Source of the DNA: Massospora cicadina
Lineage: Eukaryota > Entomophthoromycota > Entomophthoromycetes > Entomophthorales > Entomophthoraceae
Assembly (NCBI GenBank): GCA_022478985.1
Contig: JAKSZP010009289.1
Coordinates: 144,991 to 208,990, forward strand
DNA length: 64,000 nucleotides
Direction: 5' to 3'
Both the position numbers and the translations under genes were made by a program. Shown here one piece after another: positions 47,050 through 56,566 of the stretch. The notes beneath the pieces are model-generated. The model was given only the letters and a program-made list of their open reading frames with translations. It ran no database searches and was not told where the DNA came from. Each line of letters begins with the position of its first letter. Within the stretch, counting starts at the first letter, position 1.

Positions 47050-47990
47050 CATTCTGATTGGTGAGCAGATTCTCAAGCTGCTTCAGCTGCAAATGACTTG
47101 ATGTCATCTTGGGTCTGGGCAGGCGGTATCACATATATGGCCCTAGCTGCTTCCTTGGCCACAGCCCTATGGGCCTGTTTGCCCTTTTTGTGCTCTTGCA
47201 AGGACACAGATTTTACCTGAATGTAGCATTCCTGTGCACCCCATGGGAAGTCAGCATTGATGTTAATGGCAGATTCATAATGGGATTCTGCGCTACCCAT
47301 TGCGTTGGGGAGGATTTCATTTTAAATGATGCCTTCTCTGGAATGGCATGTGTGAACCTTATGGCCAAAAGCATGACAAAAGGTGCAGATAGGGGGCGCG
47401 CTATCTACCATAACCTGAAACAGGTGGGATCCTTGACTGTCAATATTTACAACTGCAGTGTGGGGGAATTTGGGTCAAAATTTCCACAATGACCGCGGTT
47501 GAGGTAATCACTGCAATTGCTTTTCCCATGCTAAGCTCCAGCATAAGCGTAAGGCACTGCATTTCAAAGTATTGTAGTTCCCCAAGATCTAAGCTCAACA
47601 AAGAGGTGGTGCTCCAGGACTTTGCAATTCACCGTTGTGGGTAGGAAGTCAAAAGCAACAAAAGTCTGATTAGATTTGGTCCAACGTGTGCACTTTGTTT
47701 CAACCACCCGTTGATCATCCAGGAGATCGACCACCACATGCACCTGTGCATCGTTGTCTACTGCTTGCTTAGTATAAACCCAAGATCCAACCATCTGCAG
47801 GTCATAAAGTGTGGTGCAACATATACTGTAGCTGGGAAGTGTTTGTGCACATCTCTGCAGAACTTTTTAATAAAGTGCTGTTAAGTTAACATCCATGAAA
47901 ACTTGAACCCCATGCTCCACTGATGACAGAGGCTGGGTATGTGAAGTTTTGATGAACTGGTTGCATTTTGCTTGCCAAGCTAAAATCTCC
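47050..47990 (-). pseudogene. LINE copy 2 ORF1 with intact CCHC knuckle
   Basis: At about 47395-47350 the minus strand encodes APPICTFCHAFGHKVHTCHS, a complete C-x2-C-x4-H-x4-C knuckle. After one shift, frame 47300-47073 continues GSAESHYESAININADFPWG and QEHKKGKQAHRAVAKEAARA (basic, Ala-rich tail) before the endonuclease. Upstream 47794-47564 holds QVHVVVDLLDDQRVVETKC, matching copy 1. Confidence 0.85.
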
Positions 47991-48214
47991 AGCAAAATAC
48001 TCACCACCATTTTCTTTTTTTATCTAGGCTACCAGCTTGCCAGGGCATTTATGAACTTTGTACTGTGCAAATACTGACCCTGTGCCCTTTACTGCGCTAG
48101 CTCAACCTTTACCCAATGTTGGGTGCACATTCATCTCTTTGTATTGATTATCAAATTTTATCAGACTTAAATTAAGTTTGGTTGCAATTAGTGATCACAA
48201 TGAGAAGAAAAAGT

Positions 48215-48645
48215 CACTTTTATCTATATCTTTTTTATCACTAGTGGAACCCAACCCAAAAGAGGATTGCCACACATCTTTATTTGCAAATGAGCCAAAT
48301 AAAGGGATTATTAGAAATAAAAAAATTCCTAATATAGCCCCCAAGTTATCAGCCTAGAAAGCCATATCAGAAGGTGAGGAAGTTTTGAGAATATTTTTTG
48401 ACTGATGTCCGCTTTAGCTGGCAGGCCATGGTGGACAACATAGGGGTTGGAGCATCAGCGACATATGGCATAAGGAGATATAATTGTGGGTTTACTTCAT
48501 TAATGAGGCTGGCAGTATCCATCGCCTCAACATATTGAGCAATTTGATGCTCAGCGAAAGTGATGAGAGCAGGCACACAAGTGAGAGACTTGATGCACTG
48601 GCGGGTTTGGGGATAATTGGGGGCAAACACACTTTTATCTATATC
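48215..48645 (-). mobile_element. Polyadenylated retrocopy of an unknown mRNA, 16-bp target duplication
   Basis: Perfect direct repeats cacttttatctatatc (48215-48230 and 48630-48645) flank about 400 bp. On the minus strand the insert starts abruptly inside a reading frame, carries 86 codons to a stop near 48367, then about 135 nt of untranslated sequence with an AATAAA signal near 48285 and a terminal A6 (48231-48236). Coding 3' end, polyadenylation signal, A-tail and duplication together are the signature of a 5'-truncated processed retrocopy made by a LINE enzyme. Confidence 0.85.
48367..48629 (-). pseudogene. Open C-terminal coding fragment inside the retrocopy
   Basis: Frame of 86-87 codons without an initiator Met: FAPNYPQTRQCIKSLTCVPA, then LITFAEHQIAQYVEAMDTAS and LINEVNPQLYLLMPYVADAP, ending KKYSQNFLTF and a stop. 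It is fully open, unlike most frames here, so either the insertion is recent or the source gene is. I do not recognise the family. The source could be a host gene elsewhere in the genome. Confidence 0.6.
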
Positions 48646-49957
48646 AACAGTATATTTTTAGTCAGCTTTCTACCTCATTCTGGAATTAATGAAGAAAAAA
48701 AGTATCCTAAATTTGACAAGATATACTAACAGATTTATTATAAATGCACACCATAGTAACCTGATATTAATATATTAATTCTCATTTTTATAATAGTAAT
48801 TTGGATAATTTCTAAAAATATACAGTTCTTGATTTATATATTTATTTCAGCGTTATATATTACTTTCCCAAAAATTTATACATATATTTTTAACTTCTTT
48901 TACATGAACTAAATTAAAAGAAAACTAATATCCTAATTTATCAATAATACATCAGTTAAGTTAAGCTTATAGAATTTTGAAATAGATCTAAGGTTACTAT
49001 CCCATAAGATTACCATCTTTTTTTCCAATATATAAAAGGTAAAGTAAACAAGACGGATTTTTTGGGAAAAATATACCATGCTGAGTCTATTTTAGACAAG
49101 ATGGTTTTTAAACCTGATTCAATCAAGACCCAACCCACAGTGGAGTAGGAACCACCCCACTATGCTATCCACCCCTCTTATTTCTATTTATTTTTAGCTA
49201 AATTAATAATCTTATATGCTTTTTGAGCAGCAAAAGCAAGCACCTTATGTTTATAAAAATGCTACAATTAATATTATATATATCACAAAATCTATTCCTT
49301 TAGAAATCTGCAATTATTGTTGACAAGTGATATAATTTATTGTTAAAAACAAAAAGTGTTTCTAAGCTAGCTAGATATTTATCTCTATCAGCTTATCAGT
49401 AAGATTATATGGCTAGTTACTGTGAAGAACATTGCCTTCCAATGGTTGCTGAACGCAGTTTGATAATAGGTCTTGAGTCATAGCTCTGAACAGAATAAAG
49501 AATATTGTAAAAATTTGCGTGTCCATTAAGTACATTGGCGTCATAGAATGAACAGAACCATCAAACTGAGTCCAAAATTGAATATTTACAATTTTAGATT
49601 CATTCCTAAAGAGTAGCACCATAAAAATGATACACTGTTTTAACTCTGAGGTTTTATTCATGATGTCTCAGGTTCAAGATATACAAATCCATAAAAGAAT
49701 TTTTTATTAAAAAAGCTTAGAGTTAATTCTGAATTTAATCACTTTGTTAGGATATTAGAATATAAAGGTTACTTATAGTATCTTCAACTTCTTGTTATAT
49801 AGTTTAGGAAGGGGTACTTTGGGTTAAACTCAGAAATGTACCCTCAGAGGCTGCGGACAGAAAGTCCCTTATGCCTATTCTAAGGATCTTGGACTTCAAA
49901 ATATTTTGCCTGAACCCACTCTAGACTGTCTTACAGGCAAGTGGGCCATTTGAAAAC
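48646..49957. other. Gene-free A+T-rich stretch with a SINE remnant
   Basis: No protein gene is supported. Apart from the SINE-3 remnant at 49091-49177, the region is A+T-rich with stops in all frames. Confidence 0.55.
49091..49177 (-). mobile_element. SINE-3 remnant, likely parent family of the micro-retroposons
   Basis: On the minus strand a tRNA-like head has an A box (GGATAGCATAGTGGGGTGG, 49171-49153) and a B-box-like TCTTGATTGAATC (49129-49117). It is followed only about 15 nt later by AACCATCTTGTCTAAAA. The micro-retroposon 4 insert has the same order: TTGATGAATC, a short linker, ACCATCTAGTAGTAAAA. The tail here has several differences and no clear duplication, so it is an old copy. 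Confidence 0.55.
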
Positions 49958-51086
49958 TGTTGAGATTTTTGCCCATATTCCTGGCCAATTAGATTACCAA
50001 GGATTGCTGGATAATTCTCTAATGTGAGGTGATTTGGATACGAGCTGACCCTGATTTAGGGGTAACTATGTTTGGCGGATTTTAAGTTATTCGCCTGGTT
50101 ATCTTGGGGATTGATCTGGGTGAATGCTTAAGATCTCAGAGGGCAGAGTTGCCGATGAGATAGGGGCATCTGATAGTTGATTAACTATTGAGTGTACCAA
50201 TTGGGATCAGTAGTTTCATCACTGACCAATTGGAAATTTAAGGATTAAGTTGCATGACAAGTGATGCTGCCTACAACTAGCAAATTGATCAGTTGGTTCG
50301 CGACCTGCTTAATGGGTAACAAGTCCCATTACCTAAACAGAAAGCTTTCCAAATATGGTTGGTTCACTTGGATCAAGAGAAGAACGTTAAAAACACGTTT
50401 TCTGACTCTTTCCATTTTAGGTCTCAAGAATGTCCAAAGATGGAATACTAGGACAAAATGGGGAAGACCATTGCTGCTGAGATGAGGATGGGTGATTCAA
50501 TGGCAATGGCTGCAGTTTCATTGAGGAGGTGTCAACTGAGGCTTGGGCGCCAAATTTCCCACTATAAATTCCCTAAAGAAAATACTAATATATTATCAAT
50601 TACCAGTTTACTTTTATTAGAGTATTATCTTAGTAAACTTTATCAGAACCTATTTTGTGTTCTATTATTTCTCAAGAAAATTGGTGCTGGTTGCGATAAT
50701 TGGGAGACTCTTTAAGGTAAAGAGTAAGGATCTGAGCGGGAGTCCAGAGAAGAAGCTGAATCAAATCAGGGATTTCTGCTAGCAGTGTGTCAAACAAGAG
50801 AAACTGTAAACAGGTATCTGAGAATAGAACGAGTTGGTGGTACCAGGGAACAATTCCCTATTCAGGACATCATAAGTATTTTGAGAAAAATTACTGGCTG
50901 AGCGTTGGACCAAAATCTAATACTTTAAATTTAATTACAGATAGCAGTTGCCATACTATTATCAACAGCTATAACAACTACTATCATACTCTGCGGAGAA
51001 TTTCACATAACCCAAACTTGTGTCAGATAATATAATTATAGGGGTTATTAACTGAGAATAATTAGAAAACCTATAAAATTTTAAAA
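49958..51086 (+). repeat. LTR at the 5' end of B2
   Basis: About 1.13 kb starting TGTTGAGATTTTTGCCC, homologous over its length to the solo LTR 24348-25482. Its right edge abuts a primer-binding site, which fixes plus orientation. Short frames inside it (50458-50715, 50787-51035) have close counterparts in the solo LTR simply because the LTRs are related. Confidence 0.85.
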
Positions 51087-51088
51087 TG

Positions 51089-51106
51089 TGCTGCTCACTA
51101 CAGGGG
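51089..51106 (+). promoter_or_regulatory. Primer-binding site of B2
   Basis: tgctgctcactacagggg just inside the LTR, one base from the TGGTGCTCACTACAGGGG of the miniature element and close to that of D. All three imply the same primer tRNA, whose 3' end would be GTAGTGAGCACCA. Confidence 0.85.
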
Positions 51107-51109
51107 TGT

Positions 51110-51797
51110 AGTTATGTAGAAGGGATTGGCACGTGATGTCATATAAAGATGAGATAAAAAACTATGGATGGAATTGGCAACCATTAATAAGAACGCCCCA
51201 AACTCAGCGGATCATCAAGAATTTGCATCCTAGGAAAAAAAAGTTGCTAAGATGGAGGAAGGGGTCAATAATGTCGCAAGTTTCAGAAATGAGCTACTTG
51301 GAAAAGTAACATTAGTGAAGAAGAATAAGTGACTTATCATCTAGTACTAAAAAAATGAGTGACTTAATTTGAGAAGTCTTATTTCTGAAAATGGAGTTTG
51401 AAGTGGATCACGTTCATTTAAGAGCATTCAATTTTGATATAAAGTGGCTGATAAATAGGTCAAGGAGTTGAAAACTCACAAATGTGAATGTGAGGCATAT
51501 GCAGCGATCAATGCCAAAGAAAGAACTCCTCATATGCTAATTGTAAAGATGACAACCCTAAGAAACATGCCGCCCATTTTTACTGCTTTTTGGAGAGGAT
51601 GCCCAAAATCACTCCTCAAGTGAGCTGAGTAGCTTAACCAAATGAGGTGGCTAGAGAAACCTCAGAGGAATTCAAAATGCCCCAAAATTGCCAACTTTCC
51701 ATTAGGATAACGCCCAGTTTTTTTCCAATTGTTTGTAATGTCAATGTATGGATATGGCGATCATCAAAAAGCTTTGATGGTGATGAATAGCCTAGAT
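51110..51797 (+). pseudogene. Gypsy B2 gag, first part
   Basis: Leader and gag N-terminal region. From about 51495 it aligns with B1 7230 on (blocks aaagaaagaactcc, ttttggaga, aatcactcctcaagt, ggtggctagagaaac). Interrupted at 51797 by chromovirus A; the next bases of the gene are at 59662. Decayed. Confidence 0.65.
51328..51366 (+). mobile_element. Micro-retroposon 5 with 9-bp target duplication
   Basis: agtgactta (51328-51336 and 51358-51366) flanks 21 nt, tcatctagtactaaaaaaatg: the 20-nt tail core with two extra bases after the A-run. It sits in the gag leader of B2. Confidence 0.85.
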
Positions 51798-52508
51798 TGT
51801 CAGGGCAAAGCCAGACATGAAATACATCCCTGATATATCAGTTCTTATTGATAAAATATATGATATATGTAATCAGCTTAAACAATTGAAGATGATATCA
51901 AAATCACATAGCAGATGAATAATGAGTCAGACGAGTTGATTCAAGCCTATAAAATTTTAATTGAATATCAGAACAAATGGGGCCAGGTCTTAGTAGTCCT
52001 AACTAGGCAGTTGTCTACTAGTCTAAGCTTTGGTTATCTAAGACAGAAAGAGCCTAAAGAATTTAAAGCTAGATAAGAATCAAGTAAGCCCTAAAGCTAG
52101 TTCAATTAGTCTGAAAAGTGTATATAAGCTAAATATTTCTAAAATCATTCCTTGCAGTCAATAAAGTTAAGATTCTTCTAAATACTTATTTTATTTACCT
52201 GCTTTTGATCATTAGTAAGGTACAAGGATCGTTATTATCAAGCATATATCAATTAAACAACTCTGAAAGTCCAAATAACTCCTCTAACTCAATTTCACAA
52301 TTACCCAATGTCACTGGTATATTGACCTTAACAGGGGTTGGTCTAGCTGAAGCTCTACAACCTATATTAGGGCCCAACAGACCCTTATTCACAGCTATTA
52401 TATTTCTCATCCGCATCCTTCCCTTGTTATACTGGACTCTTAGCTCAGGCATGGCAAGTTCACGAGTTGCTATGCCAGACTGGGTTAAAGATATTCCAGT
52501 CCCTGACA
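51798..52508 (+). repeat. Chromovirus A 5' LTR
   Basis: 711 bp. Contains a TATA box TATATAAG at 52121-52128 and a polyadenylation-type AATAAA at 52160-52165, so U3 is about 51798-52150. It is nearly identical to the 3' LTR except for a divergent patch close to the left end (about 51812-51825) and another around 51935-51985. Confidence 0.95.
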
Positions 52509-52633
52509 AATTGATTGGTAACCAAACAAAATATTACCACCTTTTCCTTATGCTACTAGGCGCAATAACTGTATATATAATGTTAAAGGCTTATAGTAAA
52601 ATTAAGGCGCGCTTAAATTTTTCCAAGTCTTAA
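52133..52633 (+). CDS. LTR-spanning hydrophobic open frame of chromovirus A
   Basis: One frame stays open from the end of U3, through R/U5, across the LTR end (52508) and into the internal region, stopping at 52633 (about 166 codons). It has no ATG until about 52450 (MASSRVAMPDWVKDIPVPD). Upstream text is hydrophobic: TGILTLTGVGLAEALQPILG, FTAIIFLIRILPLLYW. After the LTR it has YYHLFLMLLGAITVYIML. Two to three membrane-type segments are predicted by eye. The LTR part of the frame is also open in the 3' LTR. It may be a gag leader or an LTR-coded peptide; function unknown. Confidence 0.4.
   Translation: MFLKSFLAVNKVKILLNTYFIYLLLIISKVQGSLLSSIYQLNNSESPNNSSNSISQLPNVTGILTLTGVGLAEALQPILGPNRPLFTAIIFLIRILPLLYWTLSSGMASSRVAMPDWVKDIPVPDKLIGNQTKYYHLFLMLLGAITVYIMLKAYSKIKARLNFSKS
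52509..52530 (+). promoter_or_regulatory. Possible primer-binding site of chromovirus A
   Basis: Just inside the 5' LTR the sequence reads aattgattggtaaccaaac. TGGTAACCAAAC would pair with a tRNA 3' end of GTTTGGTTACCA, but it lies 8 bases from the LTR end. It is clearly different from the TGGTGCTCACTAC site of D, B2 and the miniature element. Confidence 0.4.
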
Positions 52634-53330
52634 TTAGATCATCTAACAAGGAACTCAGAAAGACCCAGCCAAGTGCAGACTGTGACAGTAGCTAATCATA
52701 CTATTCCCTTTAGCTCCACAGTAAACTTTCCTGAAAAGTTGACACTCTCATTTATAAAGGAAGGACTGGCTTTATTAAGTGCACAATTCAGAATCTACCC
52801 AACACTTATTAAAATGATGCATGCAAAGTGATGGCAATAGGTTCCCAACTCACTGGGGATGCACTTAGTTGGTTTGTATAGGCTCTTGAAGAAGATGAAA
52901 GTCTATGCAATGATTATGAGTCTTTTAAAAGTCGAATTTTAGCTGCTGCAACACCAGCTGGATCAAGACTAAAAGCACGTATAGATCTACTGAAGCTAAG
53001 ACTGGAAGATCGAGCTATGGAGAATTATACAAAAAAATTGATGCGTTTCATAAAGCTGATTTAGATTATGAGATGGATCCACTTCTCTTTCGCCAAGGCT
53101 TAAATGACTTTTGGACAGAATTGGTTAGACATCATCCAATCACTATGCCTCTTCAGGATTTAATTGAGACCACAACAAATCTGATTATTAAAGCACCTAC
53201 TAATTCAAAAAAATAAGGAAAAGAAACTTATCAGAACTAACTATCAGCAACGTTGGACCAAAGAAAAGCTATGTTATGATTGCCACAAGCCTGGTCATTA
53301 TGCAATGAATGCTCGGTAAAAACAGTTTCT
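52634..53330 (+). pseudogene. Chromovirus A gag with degenerate zinc knuckle
   Basis: From about 52640 broken frames give the gag body, for example KLMRFIKLI/KKIDAFHKADLDYEMDPLLF and FRQGLNDFWTELVRHHPITM (53080-53150). At 53268-53315 it encodes CYDCHKPGHYAMNAR, a knuckle in which the last Cys is Ala. The protease follows at once. At least five stops or shifts. Confidence 0.8.
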
Positions 53331-53648
53331 GCTAAATCTCCATTAAAGAACAATGTTAAGCCTTATCCTATTTTATATGTAGCTCTAAGCCATGATGAAT
53401 ATAAAGAATATACAGAGGCTTTAATAGATACAGGTGCATCTAGAAATTTCTTCTCTGATAAATTACTAGAAAGTTTAAAATGTACAAAAGGAATTGAATC
53501 GCCTGATGTAACTCTTGGGAATGGGAAGATTATCAACACCTATCGTTCTGATCAGCCCATTAGGCTTCATATTGGTTCCTATACCTCAGATGTTGAGTTC
53601 TGGGTGCTTAAGGAAACTACTCAACCAGTAATATGTGGATATAACTAG
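53331..53648 (+). pseudogene. Chromovirus A aspartic protease
   Basis: Frame open to a stop at 53648. It contains YTEALIDTGASRNFFSDKLL (53410-53465), with the D-T-G-A active site, and later VTLGNGKIINTY and VICGYN at the end, where the usual ending is LGxxWL. The protease cleaves the Gag-Pol polyprotein. The stop codon TAG at 53646-53648 follows GYN and interrupts the polyprotein before RT. Confidence 0.9.
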
Positions 53649-53657
53649 ACATGTCAG

Positions 53658-54700
53658 ATGAAACTTCAGTACCAGTATGAGAATCATGCCGTTGTTGTTA
53701 GCTTTATTGGGAAAAAGGAAATTTTGCCTTTGATTAAAGCAAGATGCTCTGGGCTGTTAATTTCTGATACTCCAATTATAGAGTTGGAGGCCTATAAAGC
53801 AACTATTCTTAAGTACTTAAGGCAATGGGTTTCAGTTTTCAGTGAAAAGGAAGCTAATCAACTACCCCAACATAGCCTATTTTATCATGAAATAGACTTA
53901 ATTCCAGGTAAACAGCCTACTAATGTCCCAATCTACAGCTGTAATCAACGGTAACAAAAAGCTTTGCGAGAATATTTAGATACCATGCTAAGCAAAGGTT
54001 TTATCAGAGTTTCATGATCCCAATGCTCATCACCACTTTTATTTGTGAGTAAGAAAGATGGAGGCTTACGTTCATGTGTCAATTACCAGAAGACTATTGA
54101 TATCACTATAAAAAACAGGTATCCCTTACCAGATGCAGACCACCTCAGCGACCAATTTTCTGGGGCAACAATATTTTCAAAAATTGATCTTAGAGATGCA
54201 TTTAATAAAATCCGAATCAAAGAGTGAGATGAGTGGAAAACTGCCTTTAAAACAAGATTTGGCCTGTATAAATATCTTGTAGTGCAATTGGTTTATAAAA
54301 CGCACCTAGCACATTCCAACAGATGATCAATACTGTACTAGGAGGCTACATGGACCAATTTTGTGTTGCTTACCTAGATGATATCTTAGTATACAGTAAG
54401 TCCAAAGAGGATCATCTCAATCATCTTCAACTAGTATTTGAGAATTTCAAAAGTTTTAATTTGTATGTTAAATTATCAACATGTGAGTTTGCACAAGAAG
54501 AAGTAGAATTCCTTGGTTATGTTGTAGGCAAGAACGGGTTTACAATGACACCAAGTAAAGTTGATGCTATTACTTCTTGGCCTACACCAACTAGCAGAAA
54601 GGAGGTGAGAAGCTTCTTAGGTTCAGCAAACTTTTGCAGAGATTTTATTAAGAATTTTTCAACAATTGCATTACTTTAACGCAACTCACCTCTGATAATG
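53658..54700 (+). pseudogene. Chromovirus A reverse transcriptase
   Basis: Blocks in order: VSVFSEKEANQLPQHSLFYHE then IDLIPGKQPTNVPIY (RT entry), LFVSKKDGGLRSCVNYQKT, YPLPDADHLSDQF, IFSKIDLRDAFNKIRI (motif A Asp present), FKTRFGLYKYL, TFQQMINTVL, FCVAYLDDILVYSK (intact YLDD at 54370-54385), FLGYVVGKNGFTM and VRSFLGSANFCRDFIKNFS. Stops at about 53954, 54227 and 54679 break it. All three catalytic Asp residues remain. Confidence 0.95.
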
Positions 54701-55240
54701 TAACTTTTAAATGGACATCAAAGGCAGAAAGATCCTTTAATGACTTAAAGAAAGCGTTTACTACAGCACCAGTTTTAGCAATGCCAGACTATGAGAGGCC
54801 ATTTGTGGTTGAAACTGATGCCTCTGGATTTGCATTTGGAGGTGTTTTACTACAGGAGGGGGATGATAAAAGGCTTTACCCTATAGCCTACTACTCAAAG
54901 AAGTTTATTCCAGCTGAATGTAATTACCCCATTTATGATAAAGAGATGTTAGCCATTGTTCAGACCTTGAAGCATTGGAGAAGATACCTATGTGGGGCTA
55001 AACATCCGGTTACCATTCTGATGATCATAAAAAACTTAACTTACTTCTTCTCTCCTCAACAACTAAATCAACGTCAAGCCAGATGGGCTCTCACTTTAGC
55101 TGACTATGAATAGAAATTGGTTATAAACCAGGAAAAATTAATTTAGTCCCAGATTTTTTAAGTAGAAGATCAGATCTTAACCAGATGAAGGGGAGATAGA
55201 AGACTAAAATACTCAAGTCTTACTAAAAACAAACAGAAAA
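54701..55240 (+). pseudogene. Chromovirus A RNase H and tether
   Basis: Frame 54781-55113 reads MPDYERPFVVETDASGFAFG (first Asp), YPIAYYSKKFIPAECNYPIY, DKEMLAIVQTLKHWRRYLCG (Glu) and QRQARWALTLADYE, followed by an in-frame stop. The next frame has LVPDFLSRRSDL (55145), the ADxLSR-type last Asp block. Complete domain, one stop. Confidence 0.95.
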
Positions 55241-55361
55241 TTAGATGGACTTTCTCACCTTGTCCTAGTAAAATGGGAGGACGAATTGATCAAAGCCCAG
55301 GAAAAAAACACCTTTTGCCAGAAAACCATATCTGATTTAAAGAATAACAACAATAGCATCT
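55241..55361 (+). pseudogene. Chromovirus A RNase H-integrase linker, left part
   Basis: Linker between RNase H and integrase, ending at the insertion point of the miniature LTR element (target catct at 55357-55361). It resumes at 57569 with ttggtaccaaaaggg. Confidence 0.75.
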
Positions 55362-56374
55362 TGTCAGAAAATCGACTTTGGGCTCTGCTAGTTGGCAGGC
55401 TAACCAGTACGAAGACTGTTTAATCCTTGCCATTTTATCTTAGGCATTGGGGCTAGCAGTACCAGCTAACCCCTTGGCATGTCACACGCACCATTTCAGG
55501 GATCCCCTTTAACCTAAACTCCAACCAACAAAATAAATAATAAACTTATAACAAAAGGTAGAATAGGCAAAGGGAGATAATTTATTGAAAGGGAAGCGCC
55601 AGGTATTTATACTATTTACAAAAGTGCTACTGCGCCCATCGCCGACCTATCAGCTCTTATGCTGGTTCTTCCAGCCAACCACTTCTCTTCTTCTTCTACT
55701 TCTTCTACTTCTTCTACTTCTACTTAATCTCTTCCCTGGCGTCGACCCTCTCGCTCTGTCCATCCCAATGTCTGAATTAGTTTTGGATCATCCTTGGCCT
55801 TAAGTCACAAGTGAGCCATACAAATATATAATTTAATTAAATGTCAAATTTGAATTTGACCTTCAAATTAATAATAATGTGCTGGAAACAACTTTGGTTG
55901 CTTACTTGACTCAAAATATTTCGTCATCTCACTGACATCAACTTCTTAATAAATGAGGCACTGGAAACAACCTCAGCCACCTCAAACTCATAATTGTTGG
56001 ATCTACCAACATTAGATAATTAGGCAGTGAACGTCTGAAGCGAATACATTAGCTTTCCATCAGAAATCATACAACAGACTACAAATGGCCATTGGCATCA
56101 ACCACTGATTCCGCTGACTGATTGGATCAATCTCAGCTATTAGTTGCCATAGATCCTTCTACTAATTTGGGTCACCGATTGGCCCCACTTGAACCTAAGA
56201 TACCAACCTCAGCGGAATACTAATTTCAGCTCAACCCAAATTGAGGAGCAACTAAACAGCAATTACATTTAAAGCACACGAGGTTCAGTGAATAAACCAT
56301 TCCACTGGGATTGGCTATATTATTCCAAATAATGTTAAATCATTGGAGGATTTCATCTGGTTAAAATCACGACA
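55362..56374 (-). repeat. Miniature element 3' LTR (left)
   Basis: 1013 bp. On the minus strand TATAAATA (55614-55621) is a plausible promoter box. A run of cttctt/ctactt triplets (about 55681-55726) is longer here than in the partner LTR. Its short frames (55585-55803) mirror those in the partner and are not regarded as genes. Confidence 0.92.
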
Positions 56375-56390
56375 TTTCCCCCCGCTTAAC
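56375..56390 (-). promoter_or_regulatory. Miniature element polypurine tract
   Basis: The plus strand reads tttccccccgctta right after the left LTR; on the minus strand this is TAAGCGGGGGGAAA, ending exactly at the LTR, a strong polypurine tract. Confidence 0.9.
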
Positions 56391-56545
56391 CATATGGTAA
56401 TCCTCCTACTTCCAAACTCAGCATGTGAGGCAGGCGTCCAGGGTTGCCCCTCCCCACCACCAACAACTGCTGGAACCAAACCACAGTGGCGTATCACCAC
56501 CACCTCTTAACCAACCGTTAGCTACTTAAGCACCAACCAGCAGAG

Positions 56546-56566
56546 TCCCCCTGTAGTGAGCACCAA
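56546..56566 (-). promoter_or_regulatory. Miniature element primer-binding site
   Basis: The plus strand reads ccccctgtagtgagcaccaa up to the right LTR. On the minus strand it is TTGGTGCTCACTACAGGGGG, one base inside the LTR edge. Its complement ends in ACCA, as expected for pairing with a tRNA 3' end. Shared with D and B2, not with chromovirus A. Confidence 0.9.

Larger units (their letters stand above)
43011..48214 (-). mobile_element. LINE copy 2 (same family, same orientation)
   Basis: About 5.2-kb copy of the same LINE: ORF1 (47900-47050), endonuclease (46750-45830), RT (45350-44100), C-terminal module (44000-43011). It is diverged from copy 1 by many substitutions and indels, so each copy decayed alone or they come from different sources. 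One micro-retroposon (45777-45861) interrupts its endonuclease-RT linker. A retrocopy is inserted right at its 5' edge. Confidence 0.92.

Noticed and set aside
48367..48630. Considered as a complete small gene starting at 48630
   Set aside because: The first codon is GTG at the edge of the target duplication; there is no ATG, so it is a 5'-truncated retrocopy, not a gene with its own start.
52249..52509. Antisense frame in the chromovirus A LTR (also at 59397-59666)
   Set aside because: It is the shadow of the sense-strand open frame in the same LTR; nothing supports it on its own.
55585..55803. Conserved frames at 55585-55803 and 56789-56998 with a poly-Leu stretch
   Set aside because: They sit in the two LTRs of the miniature element; the Leu run is a cttctt-type microsatellite read in one frame.
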